Shown: positions 25,301 through 34,600 of the stretch, in pieces
Numbering within the stretch: position 1 is the first letter of the stretch
How the letters are laid out: every line of letters begins with the position of its first letter
From: a virus
Direction: 5' to 3' (one strand)
IMG/VR virus record: IMGVR_UViG_3300031803_000003
Span: 1-41,331 of that record
Length of the DNA stretch: 41,331 nucleotides
Program-made: the position numbers and the translations under genes
The notes under the pieces: model-generated
The model's input: the letters and a program-made list of their open reading frames with translations, nothing else
Told to the model about the DNA's origin: nothing
Database searches by the model: none

Positions 25301-26515
25301 GTCCTTGATGATTGATGTTTTTCTAGCCTTTTGAATATATTCGACCCAAATGCCAGACTGCTCATATTGATGCCCACGAATATAAGCTCTGGCTGAAGTT
25401 TTACCCGGCTTAGGTTGAACCGTAACTTTTACAGTATCCGCAGGACCGTCTTCAACCCGACAATCAAAGTCTTCTACAATATAGTTTCCATTTTCGTCAA
25501 AGGTTCGTTTGGCCATGGCCTCGCCGAGAATGTTGTACATGGGATTTTGAGCTGATGAATCTGTACCATAGGCTCTTTGGCCATTTTCAATACGCAAAAT
25601 TTCAACAAAATCTTTAGCTGACCCCGGATTGATTGTTATACCATCAGAACCAGGAGCCTTAGCCAAGTCTAGCGCAATTTTTAGGCGATGGGCCCCAGGA
25701 GCATAAGTCGTATATGTTCCCTGAGCATTATCGAATAGAGTACCATCTTCGGCCTCAGTAACAATAGTTTCATTAATTTTAAGACCAATTTTATATGTTG
25801 GGCTGTCTGAATACTTGTCTAGAATAATTCGTTGTTTCGGAACATGAGCAAAATAACCACCAGTAGATGTCGTGACAAAATAGACACCTCTTGTAATTCC
25901 AGCATAGGAAGCTCGACCAACTTCAGCGCCCGAGCTTGATATTGTGTTGTTTACAACTGCGTTAAAACCACTATTATCGGCTCGATTAATAACAAAATCA
26001 TTGGCTGTAAACTTATCCCCAGATTCATAATTGAGTAATAGGGTAGCAGGATCTCCATTATCGGTTCGGTTTTCAGCCAAAACAACCTTTGCAACAGGGC
26101 GACGGCCATCGGGAGAACTAATTTGACCGTCGTCGTTTGTAATATAATCTCCGGGTCCTCCGAAAGTCGCAGTTCGAGAATCCAATTGAATAGTAATGCC
26201 GACTAATGTAGTAGAATCAAATGCAGTTGCAGTATTAACTGTAGCCGAGCCTATGGGGTGTGCCGGATCATTGCTCGTATAGTCGGCCAATTTAATATAA
26301 TCGCACTTGTTATATGCAATCTGACCATCCAACACACGGGAACCATGTTGAAAAATATGCTTACCATGATATTCAATCTGTTTCTGTAGATTCGTCTGGA
26401 GCTGTGTTAGTTCCCGAGCCTGGACTGCATATCCTGGGCGAAACAAGATCCGATAAAATTGTTTATCTTCGTTATAGTCATCCCAATAAGGAGTAGCATT
26501 TGTAGTAAGCGGCAT
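19313..26515 (-). CDS. Giant DUF4815-type virion structural protein (2400 aa)
   Basis: The N-terminus NATPYWDDYNEDKQFYRILFRPGYAVQARELTQLQTNLQKQIEYHGKHIFQHGS (about 6-58) is the hallmark of DUF4815 structural proteins encoded after gp8 in marine T4-like phages. The DUF4815 body appears to extend to about residue 1130 (KLAEYLDFRPSRA near 950; KINKRVDRLEYYSSLNMIEQDVSNLKIFDSSG near 1105). Residues 1130-1780 are poorly recognised beta-rich sequence; 1780-1960 include WADPLAQTILVDPHRYPEGLFIDSVDLWFKTK and VHLNGGTEYAIVILCADTSYEVW, likely a baseplate/fibre-associated beta domain; 2170-2240 hold two GxGYxxxPxxxIT-like turns. The protein ends NEFAIKIIMQSVDARIVPIVKDLRAIAVE. Twice the usual size of about 1000 aa I recall for relatives. 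Probably part of the baseplate periphery (gp10-like position). Confidence 0.85.
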   Translation of the reverse strand: MPLTTNATPYWDDYNEDKQFYRILFRPGYAVQARELTQLQTNLQKQIEYHGKHIFQHGSRVLDGQIAYNKCDYIKLADYTSNDPAHPIGSATVNTATAFDSTTLVGITIQLDSRTATFGGPGDYITNDDGQISSPDGRRPVAKVVLAENRTDNGDPATLLLNYESGDKFTANDFVINRADNSGFNAVVNNTISSSGAEVGRASYAGITRGVYFVTTSTGGYFAHVPKQRIILDKYSDSPTYKIGLKINETIVTEAEDGTLFDNAQGTYTTYAPGAHRLKIALDLAKAPGSDGITINPGSAKDFVEILRIENGQRAYGTDSSAQNPMYNILGEAMAKRTFDENGNYIVEDFDCRVEDGPADTVKVTVQPKPGKTSARAYIRGHQYEQSGIWVEYIQKARKTSIIKDVTTPLNHGAFMLVTDLAAKLGPPNPLSVGDLPIWDLHTCNTFQVNTAWSGASTSEKEIAYKSTRVGQFRVRDVQYVSANTHAIYITDFEGSAALTGNFSEVSVSSGDGAGPTVVNIDTANTSVWPNAYIGSKFTITWSHVNPAFAGQTRTVIASAPDTVLNTPGTGTATLTLDSPFNQPTSNTDFPGPWEKYSLNADIRAAATGNGCIIASTVNDSGTAIGALTAAGDNPNLPANKDGNANISKLGTIANTSIFGGGTVPRLLYKMPVGGARVANSIEASSTGTGFEFHARYSKAVSAQSGPAIFPSQAFRGTASGYTDKAYFKTDNKNSYTVINETSGETIGVDDFEFSTVSGSGDSITSLTVESTTSVDFGTDSIRLIGPVRVINLTAKRKSLLRGINAQDAKSVSVGTDRTNAGNSWITFASPNTVPGGKDNLGLVDVYRLIDVYDTGDLNLTANGAMLNNNKHRVTNNYVLDAGQSEALYDYASVVLKPGAKAPKGQLAVVVDRFIHDNSPDAGVFTVDSYNGQVSLENIPSFFSNKSGRRYKLAEYLDFRPSRAVETTSTNDANTSYYVPIVSVPTSTNHTSINDNQEILHPDSQGHFQYDMQFFAPRFDKIVLSVRQKGNGSNTGYMRIISGTDDRTPAIPPRVDPNDMALFTLALPSYTPRARDISVVTEGNRRWTMKDIGKINKRVDRLEYYSSLNMIEQDVSNLKIFDSSGNLERFKHGFIVDNFQVGTALADVGNLITGPNFDFQASIGRGVLRPAYESENIALMWSPEFSTGVQETDGLLHLPYTTVSDDTWLQQVRATVDGAENVNPFDVSTWRGTVALSPSSDIWKSTVQAEDHEGVPPTGYETSLIAMAQTLNDRMGASAFIWGEWSETWAGETITNESSMIIDEAGEFAAVEQAGLDAGWQAILHGSETRAKDHGLYAVASGLDLTEVTGVPLGNLGTVMNSFDLPGTDWVSYSEGGEGEFHVEYMPNQTLVFGDQVTTTVSTTPTTRSRQGIQHSWEVEGIRTEIGEFVINSSTLPFMRPIDIIFKVRGLKPDTVMFPTFDDVDIRNYTERANELVLDNTLGEEVVYTNPYINGEIIVSFGSGGGGRGIIAGFNPGSNTYYVTSANGAFNLDSTVRGSISNNPRKVKQYKNYSGAIQTISSADPLTAKLDDSAKAWWLPNITNPPAPLPVAQLEKDLFGKTLYITEGRGYGQSRTIMQYSSSGTVTLNTPWTITPNTQSRYSISNHRTNLSGDLYGVFHVPNYNWANRLISARQEGDGSEDTSEVLGVWEHGSAVANERTNDGTRFLTGNKSFSIRDSLDRGSAQSFGVSPFRAAGVIETRQKHFQNSFGLTLTEREVSQNDVSHTVVETTTETNRVEIGAVCWADPLAQTILVDPHRYPEGLFIDSVDLWFKTKPDTSLLASGEGIPVEVQIRPTTGGMPSGGEVMASVIKYPSEITVSSGENGDLPVPFTFSFSLGGGPSVSTNGTNFKFTRPVHLNGGTEYAIVILCADTSYEVWTAHVGSDEVGTGEFSGSGLPAVKIDSQPHLGVMLKSQNGSTWVPEVNQDLMFRIHKCKFDTSVVGSAIWKTANAMSHYVPSYTRVQNALAHTNWGNASGSDHALSGPTASPYGFKVWDKNFTYHRFRIDTTQLDYPSGFTGFSYVAAQEGDLTAPNIAATSLSTGFTPIALHRDIIPDTSLDIIKNKEGSFVLKGAISSDNEDISPMINLERVSLTMIKNLINKGELFANTWPANYITTDPYSSGNTVGGGFYIENAGEGYDEADVVEITTAAGNIGVGATGTPVINSMGSVVGVTLTNAGHTYLHAPSISITSPGGGTGAIINYVGEDTPQGPGNFLARYMTKRVVMSPGAEAKDIKIYLTAAQMLGTILWVYTKVRSKYDIESFNQKNWVLAKRMQPFGDELSPSEDYYREISFMGGGADDEFPLAYDAKLDGIEYAENEQPSGERFDTFNEFAIKIIMQSVDARIVPIVKDLRAIAVE

Positions 26516-26535
26516 GTATTATTTTTTCCTTATCT

Positions 26536-28542
26536 TTAAAACTCAATAACAATTTTAATATCTTCGGCCTGGTCTTCTGAACGAGTGATTGGAGTCCTAT
26601 GTTCTATATACAAAATATCTCCGGTATAGGGCTGAAGGTCTGGTTCATAGATGACCTGTGAGTTCTCGTCGAAGGCTAAATTTCCTCCCCCAAGCGGCAA
26701 ATGTTCTGGAGGCTCACGCGAATCGGCCCATCCATTTGCGGTTACATATTTCTCACCGTCGGTATATGTTTCGCCATCTTTATTTTTCACTAATCCTATT
26801 TGTTCATTAAACATAAATGTTCCGCCAGAGCTATTTGCCGTGATATTTGTTATGTTTATTCGGCCGGACGCGGAGGAGGATGTATTATACTCAATAATTC
26901 TTCCAGTGGCCCCAGAAGTACGACCTTTAATATCGTCATCTTCGGCAGGAATATAATTGCCAAATTTGCCGAAGTCAGTATTTGCAGTAATCCAAGTAGA
27001 TTGGTGCAGCGGGCTTGAATTTGCATACCAATTCTTACCACCTGTTGCAGGAGCTAATTCGGTTGCATCATAACCGTCTTTCAAGTATGGATTTCTCACT
27101 AGCCCTACAGTTCGATATTGATTTGATATAGGGAAGTTGCGGTCTACTCCTGTAACAGTATTAAGAATACCTGGTCCTGTCAATGTTTTAGCAATAACAA
27201 CATTAAATGCTCCTAATTCTGTGCCGGGGTCAGACCCGTGGCCACCAGGAGGTGCAATTATTGCCCTAGCCTGTAGACCTATGCCTGTAGGAGATACTCC
27301 ATGTGATCCTATAACTGATACAGTAGCAGTCGTATAATTATTTCCTGATGTCCATGCATTTATTTGGTTAATTTCACCACTCTGAGTGCAAATTGCATAG
27401 GCATTAGCCCCACCAGAACCATCTGTATTTCGGAGGCCATCACCAGTTACTTCAATGATCGGGCCAATTTCATATTTAACACCAGGTTCTCCATCCTCAA
27501 CAAAATATTCAGGAGCAAGCCCTGGGTCCAATAATACAGCCCTTTGTTGACCAGTAACATTAAAGGGCGAGGTGTCGTAGTCTAATGTCCCAGATGCTAC
27601 AATCCAACCAACACCCTTTTGATGTGTATTATTTGAGACAAAAATAGCAGAACCCTTATAGTCATCTTGACCTATTAATAAACCATCAGCAGGAGCTAAT
27701 GAAAAGAAATCGGTGGTAGATACGGGGGTACCCAGGCCACCGGAGGTAAGTGTTTGCCCCGTAGTTTGGACAATTCTATTTTCAAGAGCAACTCCTCCAG
27801 AATGTTTTGTAAATCCTGATCCACCACTGGATATAAAATAGGTTTCAATTGTTCCAGTATTTGCATTCTTTTGAACAAATGCTTGGTCGGCAAACCCGCC
27901 AGGAGGATTAGTAAGCTGTGTTCCTATGCCTCCCCCCTCACCAGACCCGGGAATTGCATTCAGCGTGAGAATTGGAATATAATTTGTAGTCAACCATTTC
28001 ACATATTGATCGGTAGAAACAGTACACATATATTTCCAACGATATCCATCTGATGTTACGAAAGGTAAATGTTTTGCAACATCTGAATATCCCTCCTTAG
28101 GATTTACTGTGGATATGGCCGCTTCATTATTATCAAGGCATTTAAAGACTCGATTTGAAGTTGTCTCGTATACATAATACTTAGAAGTAGCTTTCGTGAT
28201 TTGAGGGTCTTGGTCGTCATATTGGTCATATATCTCCCCCGAAGTCCAATCATATCGTTTTGCGGCAAATGATATATCTGTATTGGCAATCACCCTATCT
28301 AGCGCGATCATGTCTCGCCAAGGTATGAATTCATTTCCTTGGACATCACCATCAGGAGGTGGAGCCAGTGAATCACTATAACCAGCATGGGTTTTATCCC
28401 ACGATAAAATCTTTCCTATAAACAAGTAGACATAAGATTGCCCGACAACAGTATCACGCCCACCATTTTCCGGTTCTTCAAAAGAATCGACAAAGGCTTT
28501 TGCGTTGACTATTCTGAAATTTGATGTCACAAGTGCTGGCAT
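26536..28542 (-). CDS. 8: Baseplate wedge subunit gp8
   Basis: A 668-aa protein, twice the 334 aa of T4 gp8. The first 190 residues match the gp8 pattern: LVTSNFRIVNAKAFVDSFEE, VYLFIGKILSWD, RDMIALDRV, YDQYDDQDPQ, YYVYETTSNRVFKCLDNN, SDGYRWKYMCTVSTDQYVKWLT. The remainder is enlarged by beta-rich inserts (GGSGFTKHSGG near 240; GYDATELAPATGG near 500) and ends DILYIEHRTPITRSEDQAEDIKIVIEF, the expected gp8 finish. gp8 dimers brace the wedge with gp7 and gp10. A GGAG ribosome site and a variant late promoter (28592-28599) precede it. Confidence 0.9.
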   Translation of the reverse strand: MPALVTSNFRIVNAKAFVDSFEEPENGGRDTVVGQSYVYLFIGKILSWDKTHAGYSDSLAPPPDGDVQGNEFIPWRDMIALDRVIANTDISFAAKRYDWTSGEIYDQYDDQDPQITKATSKYYVYETTSNRVFKCLDNNEAAISTVNPKEGYSDVAKHLPFVTSDGYRWKYMCTVSTDQYVKWLTTNYIPILTLNAIPGSGEGGGIGTQLTNPPGGFADQAFVQKNANTGTIETYFISSGGSGFTKHSGGVALENRIVQTTGQTLTSGGLGTPVSTTDFFSLAPADGLLIGQDDYKGSAIFVSNNTHQKGVGWIVASGTLDYDTSPFNVTGQQRAVLLDPGLAPEYFVEDGEPGVKYEIGPIIEVTGDGLRNTDGSGGANAYAICTQSGEINQINAWTSGNNYTTATVSVIGSHGVSPTGIGLQARAIIAPPGGHGSDPGTELGAFNVVIAKTLTGPGILNTVTGVDRNFPISNQYRTVGLVRNPYLKDGYDATELAPATGGKNWYANSSPLHQSTWITANTDFGKFGNYIPAEDDDIKGRTSGATGRIIEYNTSSSASGRINITNITANSSGGTFMFNEQIGLVKNKDGETYTDGEKYVTANGWADSREPPEHLPLGGGNLAFDENSQVIYEPDLQPYTGDILYIEHRTPITRSEDQAEDIKIVIEF

Positions 28543-28557
28543 TTATATTTCTCCGGT

Positions 28558-28583
28558 TATTTTGTATATAATAATACACAATA
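28558..28583 (-). promoter_or_regulatory. Leader hairpin upstream of gp8
   Basis: A 9-bp stem with one internal mismatch around a six-base loop, A/T-rich, starting 9 bases after the CATAAATA box and ending 16 bases before the gp8 ATG. Confidence 0.4.
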
Positions 28584-28591
28584 ACGATTAC

Positions 28592-28599
28592 TATTTATG
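28592..28599 (-). promoter_or_regulatory. Variant late promoter (CATAAATA) for gp8
   Basis: One mismatch to TATAAATA, in the 84-base gap between the gp7-like stop and the gp8 start. Spacing to the following hairpin is like that of the exact promoters. Confidence 0.5.
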
Positions 28600-28626
28600 T
28601 TTACTTTCCTACTATTTAGTCGTTCA

Positions 28627-31600
28627 CTATATCTTTTCTGGGCGCAATACGACTTTACCTGGCCCTATCCCTCTGAACTTATTGAGACCTCCGGTGAAGT
28701 CTACTTCATACTTTGTGTTGGCGGCTGGGTTCTCGTCCATAATTGTCATGGCCAACTGCCCGCCTTCGTCTGATACGAACGAACCATTGGCGTTTGGATA
28801 GATGGCAATGAGGCGTCTTCCGTTTTCTTCAAGAGTGTCGCTATTGTAAGACGGACCATCATGCATCGTAATATATACACCTTCGCTGAAATTATTTGCG
28901 CCAGTAGAAGGATTCCCTGGGTCTCCACCAGTAAAGGCACTATTAGCTGTTTTGGCCCCAAGGACGAAACTATCAATGCTGGCTGTTATCTGACCATAAC
29001 CGAAATTAATATTTGATGTATACATGGCTGTATTAACGACAACTTGAAGTGTCGAGAATTCTGTGTTGGATTGATTATACAATGGAAGCAACTCTGTATT
29101 CGATCCACGAGAATAACAGAATAGATTCGCCATGCCACCAAAGTAAATTCGATTTCGACTATCGACTTGTAATTGTTGATAATTGTTTTGATAATAGAGG
29201 TAACTATTTTGATCCGATGGGCCTATTCCGTGACGAGTAAACCCGAGATAACCATAATAAATTGAACTACTGCCACCATGATAGTTTAAGGTGTCGCGGA
29301 AATAATTATCAGGGAATAATTGTTCGATTTCTGTGTCGCCCATCTGATAACTATATCCTTTGGGCTTGATTCGATACATGGTATTTGCGCTCATGTAATA
29401 TAAATTAGGAGGTTCTTCGTGGTCTAATACCATGCCTGCACATGATTGCGACATTCCAACATTACTAGTTTGAGTGACATAATCGGTCACGGGCCACGCA
29501 GTCAATCCTGATGTATTTGCAAAGACAGGATAGACATTCTTGGTATAGTGTTCTCCTGTTTCAATATTTTGTTCTGTCACAACATGATAGCAATAGACAG
29601 AATTTGCACCTCTATTGGTTGGATCATATCCAGTATCACAGGCCACGAACAATGAATCTTTCGGACCAGAAATAATATTTGTCGGTCTCCAATTACCAAG
29701 CACATCATTGTTTGCATCGAGCGTTGTCGGATTTGCAAGCTCGAATACTCGACGACCACGTACTTGCCCCACAATATCGTGCGAAAGTCTTGTCACCCCA
29801 TTTGCATATGAAGTATTTGCAGCAGGAAGAATCTTGATAATATTTTGCGAACCACTACCCACAACATAGAGTGACCCTAGATCATCGGTAGAGAAATCAA
29901 CAAAAGAACCAGATCCTCCTCCAATTTCCGAAGCTGCCCATTCAGATTCGCTACGACCATATAAATCATTACCCCCAACCATCACACCAATACCGTCTGT
30001 TCCTCCTGTGTTTCCCCACAGAATTTGTTCAGCCGAGTAAGTGTTGGACCTTCCTCTTACAACAGGAGATGTGCTACCAACAGACCTTAGATTGTGTGGG
30101 TCTGCTGATTCAGACATATCAGTCTGAACATTGGCTGTAGGTGTCAATCGGAATAACATCAAGGGTTTGCTATCGGTACTCGAACCAAATCTTGGATAAC
30201 CTCCCGTATGGTCTTCATATACATAACCAACATATAGATTGTCATGGACATCTGTGTCAAGAATAACTGGACCACTAAACTGTCCATTACCCGTGGGCGT
30301 TCCTCCTCCGATATAATCTCCAAGAGCAGGAGAACCAGGAGCAGTTCTCAAAAACTTTTCTGAGTCAATAACTTCGGTGACAATCCAATCGAGATTATTT
30401 GCGGTATTTGCAGAGACTCGAAAAATTGCTCCGTTTGCATCAGATATTTGGTCGATCATTCCCGCATTAATAATACTCTTATCCGAATGCACATAGAGAA
30501 CAGGCGCACCGCGAGTAATTTCGCTCGGGGTTGTTGCAGCGGGAGCCACAGTTACAGAAAAATCACCAATGGTCTGATTACTAAAGTCAGTTGATTCTGA
30601 AGCTCGAATTCTATAGGGAATACCACCTGTTCCAGTTCCTGTATCGTTCAGACTAACGCCGGCCATATTGATCTCTGATGTCCAAGTATTTGCATATCCA
30701 ACAGGAATCGCATACGAACCCCGTTGCCATAGTGCTCCATCGTCTACTTGAATCCATGCAATTTCAAACTTTTCGCCCACAGGTTTGTTGTCTGGTTCAT
30801 AACATAACTGAAATGACATGGCTCCAATTCGGCGACCAGTACCACCATCTTGAGGAGAGGCTCCTGTGGTAGGATTAGCATCCTTCCACATGTTCTTACC
30901 GCCGTTATCGGGGAATATAAAATTATCAATCGTGGTGGGTTCAGTCTGCCCCAATTCCCACATATCCCATTCTAGAATATGCCATGGGCTCTTTGTACCA
31001 GGCAATACATCTGCCGAATTGATGAGTGTAGAAGGCTGAGCTGTGTTGGCCGAAGCATAAAACAATTTTCGCGCATCCAAGTCCATCCGAGGAGGATCGG
31101 GCATATCCGGAACACTCATCCCAGCATTCCATTGCGTAGGAGTCAATCCTAATGTTGGTCTCCAATGAGAACCGCCTGAGCCGGACGATGGATTTGTTGT
31201 TGGTTGACAAACACCCAACCATGAATCCGCTCCATATCCTCCGGGACCAATGCGACGAATTTTCATTCTCACATACCGATGGGCCCTTCCATCAATATCC
31301 AAAGGAGCAGTAACACCATAAATGTTAAAAGATTCAGATACAGTCCCATATGTCGTAGAAGCCTTTTCCCAACCATATTGACCGCGGCCGGCCTGGTCCG
31401 GAGTCTGATGCGCCGGCGCGATGAGCGAATGTGCATATAAAGCTCCAACATTTTCATTCTCGAAAGGAGACACCAACAAAGTTCGCCATCCCTCAATATT
31501 CCAAATTAACGAATCGTTGGTTACTGTTGTATATGCATTAGATGTTGCATAAGGAGCATACCCTAAAGCCTGGTCTTCATACGGCCAAATCGTATCATGA

Positions 31601-34600
31601 GGAGTATAATAGTGCGAATTTGCATATGGGCTTGTCAGAGGAGACTGGTCCCATGCAATCCATCCAGGCGACCCGGGAGTATTTTTTCCAGCCCCATGCG
31701 GTGTCACACCATGGGCTGCATCAAGGTCAAAGTCAGCTTCACCTACAATGTCCAGTCCAAATTGAGTATGATAACCCACACCTCGGCCAGAAATAGGAAC
31801 ATCTGCATATTCAGAAAGAAGAGTTGATTCTGCTCCCATATAATATGTTCTGAACAGGTCAACAATGTCTCCCAGCAAGGTGTCGTCAAATGCCCTCATG
31901 GCGGCAGACACAAAAGTTTGGATCTCAACCTGCCCAAACATAATAAGCCCAGCAGGATGAACCAACTTCTTTACCAGTTCTTTGTAGGTTCCAATCGAAA
32001 ACCCAGACTTGATTACATATGAATAAATTTGATAAAACCTATCATCCTGAATAAACTTTGGGCGCCATCTCGTTGCAGGTGAAGTTCCTATCTTGCCTGA
32101 GTCATCTAGATATTCACCAGCCTGTTTGAATTCTGTACCAATTTCTGCGGTGAGTGTTGCATCTCTTTGCTGTTCGATTTTGATGTAGTCGATGAGTGTT
32201 ATGTCGTCTTGACCTAAAGAATTAATAAACATGACTGGTCGGATAAATGTTGTATTTCCTGTGCCTTGTTGTGTCGCGGCTGCTTCAGATCCAAATAATC
32301 GTACAGGATTGGCCCACTTAAATTCCTGCTTAGGAGTTCCAAGACCAGCACTAGACTGTTCAATATTTCCACCATGCCCGTTCGAGGCGGGGAGGAGGGG
32401 GGAGTAAGCCGTTGTTGAATGTGTTCCTAGATGAGTTGTATTACCGCCATAGACAGCCTTATAAGTGGTCCAGTTTGAAGTCAGAGAACCAGATTCGGCA
32501 GGGTCACCACCAGGCGATTGCACAATTGAATATAATTTATCCCAACTAGGTTCACCAAGGGTGCCAATCAAATCTATTCCAGTATTAGAGAATCCAATTA
32601 TACCAATACTAGTATTTGAAGCCGTGGATGCACTTCCATCTTTAGCATTTGCGCTCATCTTATAACGAATAGTTGGGTCGAATGGAATATTTTTATTAGT
32701 AATAATATGAAGACCATCATCGAGCGTCGTCGTATCTCCATCTCCAACCCTCAAATATTTTCCGACATTTCCAAGAGTGGTAGGAAAAGTAACCTCGACA
32801 GGGTTGGTATCAGAATAAAAATTAGTTCCTTGATTGAGTGCCTTCCAGTCTCCGCTCAATGTCTTGTCGAATCGACCCCCAGGATTATAGAACAAATGTT
32901 CAATTTGATTCCACGAAAGAGCCTTGTCATAATATCGAGCCTCGTCAAATCCACCATGGACCTTTTGATCTCCCTCGGTGACAAACATGTCTCCATTTGC
33001 GCTCTCGGACTTCTCGCCGAGTTTGACTGCGCGCCCTTGTGCAGGAATTCCAGTTCCTAACAACAAGGCTCCAGTTTCAGTGCCCTGATTAGGAAAGGCA
33101 TAAGGGCTTGGTTCGTATACCCCGTCCTCCGTAACCTCTTCTAACATGAAACCGTCTAGATAAAGATCCTGAGAATCACTACCAACCAAAAACTGAAAGG
33201 CTAGAGCATCAATTTCATTGCCTGGCGGCTCGGGTGTTTGTCCAACCGCAACATATTGAATATCAAATGCATCATCTTCTTCCAAATCTCGAAATATTTG
33301 AAATTCGATGCCGGTTATCGTTCTTTCGCGCCAAGTAGGAATTTTATGCATACGCCAATATTCAATAGCCCATACACCATCGTTTCCGGTACCGGATCGC
33401 AACCATGCCCTAGCTGTTTGATCGCCGCCATCTCCTCCCATGGTTTCGTCTAATGTAGTCGTCCACCGTAATAGCGAGGTTGATTCAAAATTAGACACAA
33501 GCTGTGGGATAGTGGGGATACCTTCACCAAGGCCGTTTGTTATACCCTTATTCCAACAAACAAGAGTTTCAGTCCTCACTAGTTTAGAAGTATCTAGTGT
33601 ACCACTAAACTCTGTATTTGCCCTCCATCTCAATTTGAAATCATTAATCAGCTTACCACTAAATGGATTGTCTCCGGCTGGAATGGCTGCACCGACTCCC
33701 TCGCCTTGAAGATTAAAATTGGCTTGAAGTTTTCGGTGCCTTGGGTCCGCTTCACCACCAGCACCAATAATAGTATATAATACAGGGCCATCCTCGGTCG
33801 CGGCCTTATATGTTGTAGTCATATTCGACCCAATGGGATCCCAATTAGAATCGTCGGTCAGAGCGGGGTTGTCCCAGTAATCATCAATAACTCTGAGAGC
33901 GGTGGTAGTGCTACCCCAGTTCGTATAACCATAATATGTATTTGAATGTCTCAGGTCAAAAAATTGATGTTTTCTAAACCACGTACCGGCAACAGCAACA
34001 TTTGCGGCCGAGCCGCCGGCGTGGCTTAGCTGTTCAAGTCCAATATTATCACCAATATGGGGAGGAAAGGTACTCCCCGGCGCATTCCCGCCTGTATTAT
34101 ACTGAGGTATTGTGTTATAACCTAAGTCAAAATCACTGGCATACCATGCATTAGTTTTCCAAATTCCACTTAACCAATTATTTGCTGTGCCATCGTCGTT
34201 GAAACGCTTGTATAAAGTCAATGTTCCACTATCATAATCGGATGTTGGTGCTTTTCCTGTAGAAGCACTAACGGGCCCGATCCCTGTTCCCTTAACCACA
34301 GATGATTTCACATAATAAGAAAAAATCCATCTCTTTCCTTTTGGAATTTCCATTAAATAGGGAGACACTCCATCATTAGGAGTGCCTAAAGGATCATCAA
34401 TCTCGCGGAGCTTGTTATTTTGTGCTCCCGTGGTGGACCCTCCCATAAGATAAGTCCATATATAATTTGGCATTTTTCCATCGGGAGCCGTCGTTGTTGT
34501 CGCGACATTAGAATTATATGTTCGGAAGGCATTTCCGGTGACATAACTATTTGCCCCAGGAGTATCACGAATAACCTCTGCCCTTGCGGTGTTTCCTGTA

